Positions 24,618-33,591 of a stretch of 64,000 bases of DNA are shown here, in pieces. The notes beneath the pieces were generated by a model, which made no database searches, had not been told where the DNA came from, and saw only the letters and a list, made by a program, of their open reading frames with translations. How positions within the stretch are numbered: the first letter of the stretch is position 1; each line of letters starts with the position of its first letter. The position numbers and the translations under genes are program-made. Where the stretch lies: assembly GCF_024138125.1 (NCBI RefSeq), contig NZ_CP099993.1:1178001-1242000 (forward strand). The letters are read 5' to 3'. Origin of the DNA: Halorussus salilacus. Its GTDB lineage: Archaea > Halobacteriota > Halobacteria > Halobacteriales > Haladaptataceae.

Positions 24618-25196
24618 ATGGGAATCCGAGCCTCGATGCTCTCGGACGGCCGGGAGAACGCGGCGGTGGGATGGGTGCTGCTCGGCGTGCTGGCGCTCGC
24701 CGCGGTCGGGAGCCTGCTCGACGCCGACCCCCTCTGGGCGGGGTTCGCGCTCGCGGCGGGCGCGCTGGCCGCGCTCCCCGCCGCGTTCGCACGCGACCCC
24801 GAGGTGATGGTGCCGTGGGAGGTGGTGGCGCTGGCGGTCCTGCCGGTGGCGCTCCGAGCGGTCGCTGGCGGGCGGGTCGTCCAAGTCGCGACCTACCTCG
24901 CGGTGGCGGCGCTCGCGCTACTCGTGGCGGTCGAGCTCGACGCGTTCACGTCGGTCGAGATGAGCGCGGGGTTCGCGGTGGGGTTCGTGGTCGTGACCAC
25001 GATGGCGACCGCGGGGACGTGGGCGGTGGTGCAGTTCGCGGCCGACCGGCTCCTCGGGACCGCGTTCCTCACCACGCCCGACGCGCTGATGTGGGACCTC
25101 GTGTTCGCGTCGCTGACGGGCGTCCTCGCCGGGGGGCTCTTCGAGGCGTACTTCCACGGAGAACCGTTCCGGATTCGGCGGGGTGAGCGGCTGTGA
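24618..25196 (+). CDS. Hypothetical membrane protein, first gene of a pair
   Basis: A 192-residue protein with about six membrane segments (WVLLGVLALAAVGSLL; WAGFALAAGALAALPAAF; VVALAVLPVALRAVAG; VATYLAVAALALLVAVEL; GFAVGFVVVTTMATAGTW; ALMWDLVFASLTGVLAGGLF) and a basic C-terminus. Its stop overlaps the GTG start of the next membrane-protein gene by 4 nt. ATG 24618 is preferred over GTG 24612. No family recognised, but the strict overlap implies a joint role with its neighbour. Confidence 0.8.
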   Translation: MGIRASMLSDGRENAAVGWVLLGVLALAAVGSLLDADPLWAGFALAAGALAALPAAFARDPEVMVPWEVVALAVLPVALRAVAGGRVVQVATYLAVAALALLVAVELDAFTSVEMSAGFAVGFVVVTTMATAGTWAVVQFAADRLLGTAFLTTPDALMWDLVFASLTGVLAGGLFEAYFHGEPFRIRRGERL

Positions 25197-25894
25197 GCCT
25201 CGCAGAGACCCTCGGACTCGACGACCGCCGCCAGAAGCGGGTCGTCGGCGTTCTACAGGTCGTGCTGGCGGGCATCACCCTCTACGGCGTCTATCGCGTC
25301 AACGTGGGGCTGGCAATCAACGCCGCCATCCCGCTGGGGGTCACCTTCCTTCCGGCGTACCTCGAACGGGACACCCGCATCTCGATGGACCCCGGGCTGG
25401 TGCTGTGGATGACCGCGGCGGTGTTCCTCCACGCGGTCGGCGCGCTGGGCGTCTACCAGTGGATGGGGTGGTACGACCAGGTGGCCCACGCGCTGTCGGC
25501 GTCGGTGGTCGCTGGCGTCGGCTACGCGACGGTCCGTGCGTTCGACCGCCACTCCGAGGCGGTGTCGTTTCCCTCGGAGTTCGTCTTCGCGTTCCTGTTC
25601 GTGTTCGTGATGGCGTTCGGCGTCCTCTGGGAGATAATGGAGTTCGCCACGGGGCTGGCGTCGCAGGTCGTGGGCGGCGAGGCGGTGCTGGCCCAGTACG
25701 GGATAGACGACATAATCTACGACCTCGCGTTCAATCAGGTCGGCGCGCTCGTGGTGGCGGTGTGGGGCCACGCCCACCTCTCGGGCGTGAGCCGCGACCT
25801 CTCGCGGGAGATGGACGACTCGGGGAAGACCGACGATTCCGGGGAGGCAGACGACTCCGAACAGGCCCGCGACACCCGAGATACCGAGGAGTGA
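25193..25894 (+). CDS. YjdF/DUF2238-like membrane protein
   Basis: A 233-residue protein with five or six membrane helices. The signature WMGWYDQVAHALSASVVAGV and the later VLWEIMEFATGLA, then DIIYDLAFNQVGALVVAVWG resemble the YjdF (DUF2238) family, in which His, Glu and Asp residues in membrane helices are conserved. The C-terminal 30 residues are an acidic Asp/Ser tail outside the membrane. Starts at GTG 25193, overlapping the preceding gene, so translation is coupled. Function of the family is unknown. Confidence 0.8.
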   Translation: MSLAETLGLDDRRQKRVVGVLQVVLAGITLYGVYRVNVGLAINAAIPLGVTFLPAYLERDTRISMDPGLVLWMTAAVFLHAVGALGVYQWMGWYDQVAHALSASVVAGVGYATVRAFDRHSEAVSFPSEFVFAFLFVFVMAFGVLWEIMEFATGLASQVVGGEAVLAQYGIDDIIYDLAFNQVGALVVAVWGHAHLSGVSRDLSREMDDSGKTDDSGEADDSEQARDTRDTEE

Positions 25895-25978
25895 CTCGAC
25901 GGACGACGCCGACGGGTCGCTCCGACCCGGCCTGCCCCATCCGTCGATTTCAAGCCGTTCGGCGTCCACCCTCGGACC

Positions 25979-27067
25979 ATGACCGAGGTCGCCGACCTGA
26001 CCCGAGAACTGGTCGCCATCCCGAGCCACGACGACGAGACGAAAGCGGGCGATTTCGTCGAGGAGTGGCTCCGCGCCGAGACCGACGCCGACGTGACCCG
26101 CGACGAGACGGGGAACGTGGTCGCTCGGAAGGGGCCGAGCGCGAGCGACGGTCCGTCGCTCGCGCTCGTGGGCCACCACGACGTGGTTCCGCCCGCGGAT
26201 TCGCAGGTGACCGACGACGGAGCATACGTCGTCGAGGAGCGCGGCGGTCGCCTCTACGGCCGAGGGACCGCCGACATGAAGGGCGCGGTGGCGGCCGCGA
26301 TGCTCGCCTTCAGAGACGCGAATCCCGCTGGCGAACTCGTCTTCGCGAGCTTCGTCGGCGAGGAGACCGGCGGCGAGGGCGCTCGCGCCGCAATCGACGA
26401 CGGCTTCGCGCCCGACTGCGCCATCGTCGCCGAGGGCTCGACCAACTACTCGACGGAGGGCGTCACCGACGTGGTGGTCGCCCACAAGGGTCGGCGGGCG
26501 AGCACGGTCACCGCCCGCGGGTCGGCCGCCCACGCCAGCGAACCCGAGGCTGGCGTCAACGCGGTCTACCGGGCCTGCGACGCGGTCGACGTGATTCGGA
26601 ATCTGGAGTTCCCCGTAGCCGAGGTGTTCGGCGAGCGACTCCGGGGCAGCGTCGCGGTCACCGGCATCGACGGCGGGAGCGCGTGGAACGTCGTCCCCGA
26701 AGACTGCGAGGTCGTCGTGGACGAGCGGACCGTCCCCGGCGAGCGCGCCGACCTGAAGCGCGTCGAGGACATCGAGGGCGTCGAGTGGACCGTCGGGCAG
26801 GACCTGCCGCCGATGGAGTGCGACGACGAGGCGTTCGCCGAGGCGGTGCTGGCCGCCGCGCGCGAGGCCCAGTCCGGGGCCCCCGAACTCGTCACCAAGC
26901 CCCACGCGACCGACGCGGGGTGGCTGGCCCAAGCCGGGACCTCGTGCGTGGTCTGCGGCGCGTCCGAACCCGGCGAGGCCCACACCGAGGACGAGAGCGT
27001 GAGCGTCGAGGTGCTGGAGCGGTGTTACGACATCTACCGGGGTGCCGCCGAGCGGGTCGGCCGATAG
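25979..27067 (+). CDS. M20-family metallopeptidase (DapE/ArgE-like)
   Basis: A 362-residue cytoplasmic zinc hydrolase. The metal and catalytic motifs are intact: GHHDVVPP (first His-Asp), GRGTADMKGAVA (bridging Asp), ASFVGEETGGEGAR (general base Glu and metal Glu), VAEGSTN, and a final GEAHTEDESV (last His ligand). The dimerisation domain occupies roughly residues 165-270. It should cleave an N-acyl amino acid or dipeptide; DapE, ArgE and carboxypeptidase G2 activities cannot be told apart by eye. No lysine or arginine genes are adjacent, so a general peptidase role is equally likely. Confidence 0.9.
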   Translation: MTEVADLTRELVAIPSHDDETKAGDFVEEWLRAETDADVTRDETGNVVARKGPSASDGPSLALVGHHDVVPPADSQVTDDGAYVVEERGGRLYGRGTADMKGAVAAAMLAFRDANPAGELVFASFVGEETGGEGARAAIDDGFAPDCAIVAEGSTNYSTEGVTDVVVAHKGRRASTVTARGSAAHASEPEAGVNAVYRACDAVDVIRNLEFPVAEVFGERLRGSVAVTGIDGGSAWNVVPEDCEVVVDERTVPGERADLKRVEDIEGVEWTVGQDLPPMECDDEAFAEAVLAAAREAQSGAPELVTKPHATDAGWLAQAGTSCVVCGASEPGEAHTEDESVSVEVLERCYDIYRGAAERVGR

Positions 27068-27118
27068 TCCGTCCCGAAATCCGCGCTTTGATATTCGGTG
27101 ACACCTAACTCCGTCGCG

Positions 27119-28642
27119 ATGGCAAGCGAAGCCGCCGCCGAGACCTCCGAGACCTACTCGGAGTTCATCGACACGGTAGAGCGACTGACGAACGTTCAGC
27201 AGGCCGCGAACGTACTCGGGTGGGACCAGGAAGTAATGATGCCCGAGGGCGGCACGCCCGCCCGGTCGAAGCAACGCTCGGCGCTCTCGACGCTGAGCCA
27301 CGAACTGCTCACGTCCGAGAAGATGGCCGAGATGCTCGACGAACTCGAAGCCGAGGACCTCGACGACGAGCAGGCGGCGGTGGTTCGGGAGGTCCGGCGC
27401 GAGCACGACCGCGCTGTCCGGGTCCCCCAGGACCTCGTCGAGGAGATATCGCAGGTCTCCTCGGAGGCGTTGCCGGTCTGGAAGGAGGCCCGCGAGGAGG
27501 ACGACTTCGAGACGTTCGCGCCGACGCTCGAAAAGCTGGTCGAGCTCAAGCGCGAGTACGCAGAGCACATCGACCCCGACCGGGACCCCTACGAGGTGCT
27601 GTTCGAGGAGTACGAACCCTACCTCGGAGTCGAGACGGCCGAGCGGGTGCTCGCGCGCCTGCGCGACGAACTCGTCCCGCTGGTCGAGGCGATTCGGGAG
27701 TCCGAGGCCGACCTCGCCACCGACACGTTCGCCGGGGAGTTCGATATCGACACTCAGGAGGAACTGACCCGCGACGTGCTCGACACGCTGGGCTACGACT
27801 GGGACCACGGCCGCCTCGACACCGCGCCCCACCCGTTCTCGACGGGCAACCAGTTCGACGCACGGGTCACCACGCGGTTCAGCCCCGACGAGCCGCTGGG
27901 CGCGCTGATGGCGACCGTCCACGAGTTCGGCCACGCGACCTACACCCTCGGCCTGCCCCGCGAGCACTACGGCACGCCGCTCGGGGAGTCGCGGGACATG
28001 ACGGTCCACGAGTCCCAGTCGCGGCTCTGGGAGAACCACGTCGGGCGCTCGGAGGCGTTCTGGGAGCGGTTCCTGCCGAAAGTGAAAGAGCGGTTCCCGC
28101 AGGTCTCGGACGCCTCCGTCGCCGACGCCTACGAGGCCGCAAACGAGGTCTACGAGGACAACCTCATCCGCGTCGAGGCCGACGAACTCACCTACCACAT
28201 GCACATCGTGGTCCGGTTCGAGATCGAGCGCGACCTCGTCCGGGGCGACATCGAGGTCGAGGACGTGCCCGAGCGCTGGAACGACAAGTACGAGGAGTAC
28301 CTCGGCGTCCGGCCCGACTCGAACGCCGAGGGGTGTCTCCAGGACATCCACTGGAGCCACGGCGACTTCGGCTACTTCCCGACCTACTCGCTCGGGAGCG
28401 TGCTCGCGGCCCAGCTCTACGACAGCGTCGAGGACGACATCGAGGACGTAGACGAGAAGATTCGCGAAGGCGACTTCGAACCCCTCCACGACTGGCTGAC
28501 CGAGAACGTCCACCGCCACGGGAGCCGGTACACCACCGACGAACTGATTCGGCAGGCCACCGGCGAGGACTACACCGCCGACTACTTCCTCGACTACGTG
28601 AAGTCGAAGTACGGCGACCTGTACGAACTCGACGAGTACTGA
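27119..28642 (+). CDS. M32 carboxypeptidase Taq, paralogue 1
   Basis: A 507-residue cytoplasmic zinc carboxypeptidase. N-terminal helical lid: NVQQAANVLGWDQEVMMPEG and ARSKQRSALSTLSHEL. Catalytic region: TVHEFGHATYTLGLPREHYG supplies HEFGH, VHESQSRLWENHVGRSEAFW the downstream Glu motif, and HMHIVVRFEIERDL, GCLQDIHWSHGDFGYFPTY the late family blocks. It trims basic or neutral C-terminal residues in known homologues. ATG 27119 matches homologues; TTGATATTCGG upstream is a TATA box. A second M32 gene lies 2 kb downstream. Confidence 0.95.
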   Translation: MASEAAAETSETYSEFIDTVERLTNVQQAANVLGWDQEVMMPEGGTPARSKQRSALSTLSHELLTSEKMAEMLDELEAEDLDDEQAAVVREVRREHDRAVRVPQDLVEEISQVSSEALPVWKEAREEDDFETFAPTLEKLVELKREYAEHIDPDRDPYEVLFEEYEPYLGVETAERVLARLRDELVPLVEAIRESEADLATDTFAGEFDIDTQEELTRDVLDTLGYDWDHGRLDTAPHPFSTGNQFDARVTTRFSPDEPLGALMATVHEFGHATYTLGLPREHYGTPLGESRDMTVHESQSRLWENHVGRSEAFWERFLPKVKERFPQVSDASVADAYEAANEVYEDNLIRVEADELTYHMHIVVRFEIERDLVRGDIEVEDVPERWNDKYEEYLGVRPDSNAEGCLQDIHWSHGDFGYFPTYSLGSVLAAQLYDSVEDDIEDVDEKIREGDFEPLHDWLTENVHRHGSRYTTDELIRQATGEDYTADYFLDYVKSKYGDLYELDEY

Positions 28643-28699
28643 ACCGACCTCCATTTTATCGGCGGTTTTACAATTCGTGGTCTCGTAGACCGCGATAAC

Positions 28700-30004
28700 G
28701 TGCCCTCCAGTCGCGTCAGCACGCGCCGCGAACTGCTCCGAGTCGCAGGAGCGACGCTCTCGGTCTCGCTGGCGGGATGCGTCGGCGGCGACCTCGATTT
28801 GCTCGAAACCGACGGCGACCTCTCGTGTTCCGACACTGACCGGCCGTTTCCGGACGACTGGCCACTGATCGGCTACGACAGGCGGAACACGAGTGCGAAT
28901 CCGAACGCGACCGGGCCCAGAGAAGGGGTCGAGGTCCGGTGGACCGACGGTGGCCCCCGGGGTTTCCGGGGCGCACCCATCCTCGCGGGCGAGGCCGTCT
29001 ACGTCCAGAAGTCCCCGACCCACCTCACCGCGTTCGAACGCGACGACGGGACCGAGCGCTGGTCGATTCGGCTCGGTACGACCGACGACTCGACGCAGAC
29101 CACCACCCACTCCGGTTCTCACCAGACGCCAGCCGTCGTCGGTGACACCGTCTACGTCGGCGGCGGCAACGCCGAGGTCGAGAAGGACGGCCCGGAACTG
29201 GATCGACTCGCCGACCACTTCGGGCTGTACGCCGTGGACCGCCACACCGGCGACGTTCGGTGGACGATACGGCCCGACGACTTCGTCGACACGCCGCCGG
29301 TCGTCGTCGGTGACCTCGTCCTGTTCGTCACGCGGGTCGGTACGGTGTACGCGGTCGATACGATGGAGGAGTCCGTCGCGTGGACGCTCTCCGTCGGAAC
29401 GCGGGACGCACCGTTACCGCCCCTCGCAGTAGACGGATGCCGACTCTATCTCGGCACGGTCGGAGACGGCCTCTACGCTATCGACGTGGAGCGCGGAGAA
29501 CTGAGTTGGGACCTATCGGAACTCGCGTCGCGGGCGGCCCCGGCGGTCGCTGACGGAATCGTCTACGTCGGCGGCGCGGACGGCGTCCTCTACGCAGTGA
29601 ACGCCGAATCGGAGTCCGTCGAGTGGAAGCGCGACCTCGGACGCGCCATCTCGATGGCTTCGCCCGCAATCGCGTCCGGAACCGTGTTCGTCGGGACCGC
29701 AGACGGCGACCCCGGCGAGGAACGCACCCGAGTACGCGCGCTCGACGCCGAGACCGGCGACGAGCGCTGGACCGCCGAGACCGAGGAGTACGTCAAGTCT
29801 TCGCCCGCGGTCGCCGACGGCGTCGTCTACGTCGCGGCGCGGGAGCGAATCTTCGGATTCGACGCCGAGACCGGCGACGAACTGTGGACCCACGAGGTAC
29901 ACGGCGGCGTCTCCGCACCGCTCTCGGTCGCCGACGGGACCGTCTACGCGGCGACGACCCACGGGCAGTTGTACGCGCTCGCCGAGCCGAGTGAATACAA
30001 CTGA
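28700..30004 (+). CDS. Tat-exported lipoprotein with PQQ-type beta-propeller
   Basis: A 434-residue extracytoplasmic protein. The N-terminus holds a twin-arginine signal and lipobox (TRRELLRVAGATLSVSLAGC), so it is probably exported folded and anchored by a lipid on Cys near residue 27. The body is seven or eight blades with the PQQ-repeat pattern, e.g. GEAVYVQKSPTHLTAFERDD, VYVGGADGVLYAVNAESESV and VYVAARERIFGFDAETGDELW (partly cited). No PQQ or metal ligand is evident, so it is more likely a surface binding protein than a dehydrogenase. The start is GTG 28700. Confidence 0.92.
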   Translation: MPSSRVSTRRELLRVAGATLSVSLAGCVGGDLDLLETDGDLSCSDTDRPFPDDWPLIGYDRRNTSANPNATGPREGVEVRWTDGGPRGFRGAPILAGEAVYVQKSPTHLTAFERDDGTERWSIRLGTTDDSTQTTTHSGSHQTPAVVGDTVYVGGGNAEVEKDGPELDRLADHFGLYAVDRHTGDVRWTIRPDDFVDTPPVVVGDLVLFVTRVGTVYAVDTMEESVAWTLSVGTRDAPLPPLAVDGCRLYLGTVGDGLYAIDVERGELSWDLSELASRAAPAVADGIVYVGGADGVLYAVNAESESVEWKRDLGRAISMASPAIASGTVFVGTADGDPGEERTRVRALDAETGDERWTAETEEYVKSSPAVADGVVYVAARERIFGFDAETGDELWTHEVHGGVSAPLSVADGTVYAATTHGQLYALAEPSEYN

Positions 30005-30058
30005 TATGTACGAGGGAAAGAACTATACGTTGGTTGTCGCATGTTACCACAGAGTCGA

Positions 30059-30613
30059 ATGGTATCCCGCCCCGTCGATTCCGATCTGGAAGTGAACGGC
30101 CGGACGGTCTGTCAGGCCGTCGACGGCCTGACAGACCGTCCGGCCGACGCGGAAGCGCGGGGCCGAGCGATTTTGGCCGAGAACGGTATCGAGAGTCCCC
30201 CGTCCGAGAAGTGGTACGCGCTCGCGGACTTCCTGGCGGCGCTCGACGACATCGGGTCGGCGCTCGGCGAGGAGACGGTGACCCGCCTCGGGGCGAAGGT
30301 CCCGGAGGGCGTCGACTGGCCGTCGGAGGTCGAGTCGGCGACCGACGGGTTCGAGACGGTCGACGATGCGTACCACCTCAACCACCGCGGGGGCGACATC
30401 GGCCACTACGAGTTCGCCGAGGTGGGCGAGCGCGAGCGGCGAGTCACCTGCGCGAACCCCTACCCGTGCGCGTTCGACAGGGGGATAATCGAGGGCACGC
30501 TCCGGGCGTTCGGCGAGGAGTTCAACTACACGCCGATGGTGTTCATCCACGAGACGAGCGAGCGGTGTCGGGACGAGGGCGGCGAGCAGTGCACGTATCG
30601 CGTGACGTGGTGA
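30059..30613 (+). CDS. V4R/HNOB-like sensor domain protein with a palindromic 5' region
   Basis: A 184-residue acidic protein with one domain of the 4-vinyl-reductase / heme-NO-binding superfamily type. ALADFLAALDDIGSALGEET forms the helices, DDAYHLNHRGGDIGHYEF the core strand-turn, then ANPYPCAFDRGIIEGTLRAF, and the C-terminal HETSERCRDEGGEQCTYRVTW (cited in part), with the Cys pair typical of V4R. A small-molecule sensor role is inferred; no DNA-binding domain is attached. Codons ~13-29 overlap a perfect 50-bp palindrome. ATG 30059 is preferred to ATG 30041 because AACTATACG sits 34 nt upstream. Confidence 0.7.
   Translation: MVSRPVDSDLEVNGRTVCQAVDGLTDRPADAEARGRAILAENGIESPPSEKWYALADFLAALDDIGSALGEETVTRLGAKVPEGVDWPSEVESATDGFETVDDAYHLNHRGGDIGHYEFAEVGERERRVTCANPYPCAFDRGIIEGTLRAFGEEFNYTPMVFIHETSERCRDEGGEQCTYRVTW
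30097..30146. repeat. 50-bp perfect palindrome within coding sequence
   Basis: Positions 30097-30121 are the exact reverse complement of 30122-30146 with no spacer (central AGGCCGTCGACGGCCT). It encodes GRTVCQAVDGLTDRPAD in the V4R-like gene, starting about 35 nt after the ATG. It could form a cruciform or a strong mRNA hairpin near the start. Confidence 0.9.
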
Positions 30614-30663
30614 GCGTTCGCCGCGACCCCGACGTTGATAAGTCGGGGCTCCGACCGGAGGGT

Positions 30664-32145
30664 ATGGCAGACGCCTACGACGACCTCCTCGAACGCTACG
30701 AACGGATCTCGCACCTCCGGGACGGCCGGGGCGTCCTCTACTGGGACCAGCAGGTCACGATGCCCGAGGGCGGCACGCCCGCCCGTTCTCGCCAGCTCTC
30801 GGCGCTCTCGGGGCTGACCCACGAGAAGCTGACCGACGACGGACTGGGCGACCTGCTCGACGCGGCCGAGCGCGAGGACCTCGACCCCGAGCAGGCCGCA
30901 GTCGTCCGCGAGGTCCGGCGCGAACACGAGCGCGCCGGAGAGGTCCCCCAAAACCTCGTGGAGGAGTTGACCCGGCTCCAGTCGGAGGCCCAGGACGACT
31001 GGCGGGAGGCCAAGGCGAACGACGACTTCGGGGCGTTCGCGCCGACGCTCGACGAACTGGTCGACCTCCGGACCGAGCGCGCCGAGCACATCGACCCCGG
31101 CCGGGACCCCTACGAGGTGATGTTCGAGGACGGCGAGCCGCACCTCGGACTGGAGACGGTCGAGCGCGTCTTCGAGGAACTCAAGGCCGGACTCGTCCCG
31201 CTCGTCGAGGAGATACGCGCGAGCGACCCCGTCCCGAACGTCTTCGATGGGAGCTTCGACGAGGGGACCCAGCGCGACCTCTCGGAGGACGCGCTCGACC
31301 TGCTGGGGTACGACTGGGACCGGGGCCGACTCGACACCTCCGCCCACCCGTTCACCTCCGGAAACCAGTTCGACGCCAGGGTCACCACGCGGTTCCACGA
31401 GGACGACCCCATCGACGCGCTGACCGCGACCGTCCACGAGTTCGGCCACGCGACCTACGCGCTCGGGCTCCAGCGAGACGCCTACGGCTCGCCGCTGGGG
31501 CGGGCGCGCTCGCACGGCGTCCACGAGTCCCAGTCGCGGTTCTGGGAGAACCACGTCGGCCGGACGAGGGAGTTCTGGGAGCTGTTCTTGCCCACATTCA
31601 AAGAACACTTCCCGCAGGTCGAGGGCGTGACTCCCGAGGAGGCCTACCGGGCGGCAAACCGGGTGACAGCGGACAACTGCATCCGGGTCGAGGCCGACGA
31701 ACTCACCTACCACATGCACATCATCCTCCGGTCGGAGGTCGAGAAGGCATTCGTCTCTGGCGACCTCGACGTGGCCGAAATCCCGCATCTGTGGAACGAC
31801 AAGATGGAGGAGTACCTCGGGGTCCGACCCGACTCGGACGCCGAGGGCTGTCTCCAAGACATCCACTGGACCGGCGGGTTCGCGCGGTTCCAGAACTACA
31901 CGGTCGGGAGCGTGCTGGCCGCCCAGCTGTGGGCGACCATCGAGGACGAACTCGACGACCCGCGCGGGCTGATTCTGGCGGGCGAGTTCGAGCCCATCCA
32001 CGACTGGCTGACCGAGAACGTCCACCGCCACGGCCAGCGGTACACCACCGACGAGCTGATTCGGCGGGCCACCGGCGAGGACCTGACCGCCGACTACTTC
32101 CTCGACTACGCCGAGGAGAAGTTCGGCGAGATATACGGGCTGTAG
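30664..32145 (+). CDS. M32 carboxypeptidase Taq, paralogue 2
   Basis: A 493-residue zinc carboxypeptidase, clearly related over its full length to the 507-aa protein at 27119-28642. It has the same blocks: GVLYWDQQVTMPEGGTPARS, TVHEFGHATYALGLQRDAYG (HEFGH zinc motif), VHESQSRFWENHVGRTREFW, and GCLQDIHWTGGFARFQNYTV. A helical N-terminal lid covers the active site in homologues. ATG 30664 fits family length; GTTGATAAGTC lies 30 nt upstream. The two copies have diverged widely, so the duplication is old or one was acquired separately. Confidence 0.95.
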   Translation: MADAYDDLLERYERISHLRDGRGVLYWDQQVTMPEGGTPARSRQLSALSGLTHEKLTDDGLGDLLDAAEREDLDPEQAAVVREVRREHERAGEVPQNLVEELTRLQSEAQDDWREAKANDDFGAFAPTLDELVDLRTERAEHIDPGRDPYEVMFEDGEPHLGLETVERVFEELKAGLVPLVEEIRASDPVPNVFDGSFDEGTQRDLSEDALDLLGYDWDRGRLDTSAHPFTSGNQFDARVTTRFHEDDPIDALTATVHEFGHATYALGLQRDAYGSPLGRARSHGVHESQSRFWENHVGRTREFWELFLPTFKEHFPQVEGVTPEEAYRAANRVTADNCIRVEADELTYHMHIILRSEVEKAFVSGDLDVAEIPHLWNDKMEEYLGVRPDSDAEGCLQDIHWTGGFARFQNYTVGSVLAAQLWATIEDELDDPRGLILAGEFEPIHDWLTENVHRHGQRYTTDELIRRATGEDLTADYFLDYAEEKFGEIYGL

Positions 32146-32264
32146 TCGGCGACCGACCGCGAACGCGGCGACTGCGGTGGGCGGTGGGCTCGGACGCGCG
32201 ACGACTCCGGGCCCCAACGACTTTCCACCCGCGGGTCGCGGATGGGGAGAACGGCCCGGTTCCG

Positions 32265-33008
32265 ATGTCCCTCCCGCTCCACATGGGGTGGCGACACGCG
32301 CTGTTCGCCAACTGGTCGGTGGACCCGAGCGTCCTCGCCCCGCACGTTCCCGATTCGGTGTCGCTCGACACGTACGACGGCCGGGCGTGGCTGACGGTGC
32401 TCCCGTTCACGAACGTCGACGTGCGCCCGCCGTGGCTCCCCGAGGGCGTCGGGATTCGCCTCCCGGAGGTGAACCTCCGGACCTACGTCGCCCGCGAGGG
32501 CGAACCCGGCGTCTACTTCTTCAACCTCGACGCCGACGGCGTGCTGTCGGTCCTCGGGGCGCGAGCCACCCACTTCCTGCCGTACTTCCACGCGCGGATA
32601 CGCCACCGGGTCGCCGACGACGGCCGAGTTCGGTTCGAGAGCGCGCGCCGCCACCCCGGCGCGCGCCCGGCGCGGTTCGTCGCCACCTACCGGCCCGACG
32701 GCGAGCGGTTCCGGTCGGAACCCGGGTCGCTGGCGGAGTTCCTGACCGAGCGCCACCGCTACTACGCCGAGTCGCCCAGCGGGCGACTCCGGTACGCCGA
32801 CGTGCGCCACGAGCGGTGGGCGCTGTACCCCGCGACGGTGGACATCGAGGAGAACACGGTGTTCCGGGCGAACGCGTTCGAGACGCCCGCGACAGACCCG
32901 GTGTGCTACTACAGTCCGGGCGTGGACGTGCTCGCGTCGGCGAATCGCGAGTGGGCCGGACCGACCGGCGACCTCGCGGAGTTGGTCGCGCCGATACGCG
33001 AGTCCTAA
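32265..33008 (+). CDS. DUF2071 protein (YqjF-like)
   Basis: A 247-residue cytoplasmic protein of the DUF2071 family: HMGWRHALFANWSVDPSVLA, PDSVSLDTYDGRAWLTVLPF, NLRTYVAREGEPGVYFFNLD, LPYFHARIRHR and a final PVCYYSPGVDVLA. The family has an antibiotic-binding-like beta-barrel of unknown role; in bacteria some members lie near oxidoreductase genes. The start ATG 32265 precedes the conserved MGWRH segment. A single gene, divergent from nothing, 119 nt after the second M32 gene. Confidence 0.88.
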   Translation: MSLPLHMGWRHALFANWSVDPSVLAPHVPDSVSLDTYDGRAWLTVLPFTNVDVRPPWLPEGVGIRLPEVNLRTYVAREGEPGVYFFNLDADGVLSVLGARATHFLPYFHARIRHRVADDGRVRFESARRHPGARPARFVATYRPDGERFRSEPGSLAEFLTERHRYYAESPSGRLRYADVRHERWALYPATVDIEENTVFRANAFETPATDPVCYYSPGVDVLASANREWAGPTGDLAELVAPIRES

Positions 33009-33094
33009 CGCAGAGATACGGTCTCCCTACTCTGAGTGACAGGTCGGGCCACACGAGAAATAGGGCGTTGGAACATCTCGGTAGAGTGGTTGTT

Positions 33095-33121
33095 ACACCA
33101 ACACCATTATAAGGGTGGTGT
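33095..33121 (+). promoter_or_regulatory. TATA box flanked by an operator-like inverted repeat
   Basis: ACACCA occurs twice in tandem (33095-33106), then TTATAA (33107-33112), then TGGTGT (33116-33121). The inner ACACCA and TGGTGT form a perfect inverted repeat around the TATA box of the 60-aa zinc-finger gene, 29 nt before its ATG. A bound repressor would block TBP directly. Confidence 0.6.
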
Positions 33122-33138
33122 GCATTACCATAGCACGT

Positions 33139-33321
33139 ATGGCGACCGCACCGACCGGCGACGACGACGCCCTTTTCGACGAATTCCTGTCCGAGCGTGG
33201 CCACGAAACCGAGGACGTCGGCTGGCAGGAGGACTACAACAAACTCCAGTGTCCGGAGTGCGGCGGGCTCCACGATACCTCCGCGAGCGAGTGTTCGGTC
33301 TGCGGGTGGCACCCGCGATAG
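33139..33321 (+). CDS. HVO_0416-type small zinc-finger protein
   Basis: A 60-residue protein. After a variable start comes DDALFDEFLSERGHETEDVG and WQEDYNKLQCPECGGLHDTS, then SECSVCGWHP. Two CxxC pairs (CPEC and CSVC) form one zinc ribbon. It matches what I remember of the haloarchaeal HVO_0416 family; such small zinc proteins often act as regulators or adaptors. The gene has a TATA box inside an inverted repeat, suggesting tight control, and is a single unit. Confidence 0.87.
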   Translation: MATAPTGDDDALFDEFLSERGHETEDVGWQEDYNKLQCPECGGLHDTSASECSVCGWHPR

Positions 33322-33591
33322 GCCGACGGTAGCGACGAGCGGCGGACGGTAGCGACGGGAAGCGACTACCTGCGGCGCGTTTTTCCGAGTCGTTGCGGTA
33401 GCGAGCGCCGCGTATTCGTGTCCGTACCGTTACTTACTCTCGACGAGTCGGTGGACGTTGTGTGTAACGTTTCGGTCAGTAAGACACCAAAATGTCCGAC
33501 TGTGAGCCCGTTATATCGGTATTCTGGCAGGGAAATCCGAGTCCGTGTCGATAGAAATATATTGTAAGATTTCCGTACCCTCACAGGAGAG

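Noticed and set aside
25253-29245. A 1330-residue open frame on the minus strand
   Set aside because: It runs antisense to five clear genes (membrane protein, M20 peptidase, M32, propeller). It reflects the codon bias of GC-rich DNA and has no family motif.
33366-33584. 72-residue minus-strand ORF between the two zinc-finger genes
   Set aside because: No motif and it covers the promoter of the 53-aa gene; composition is not protein-like.
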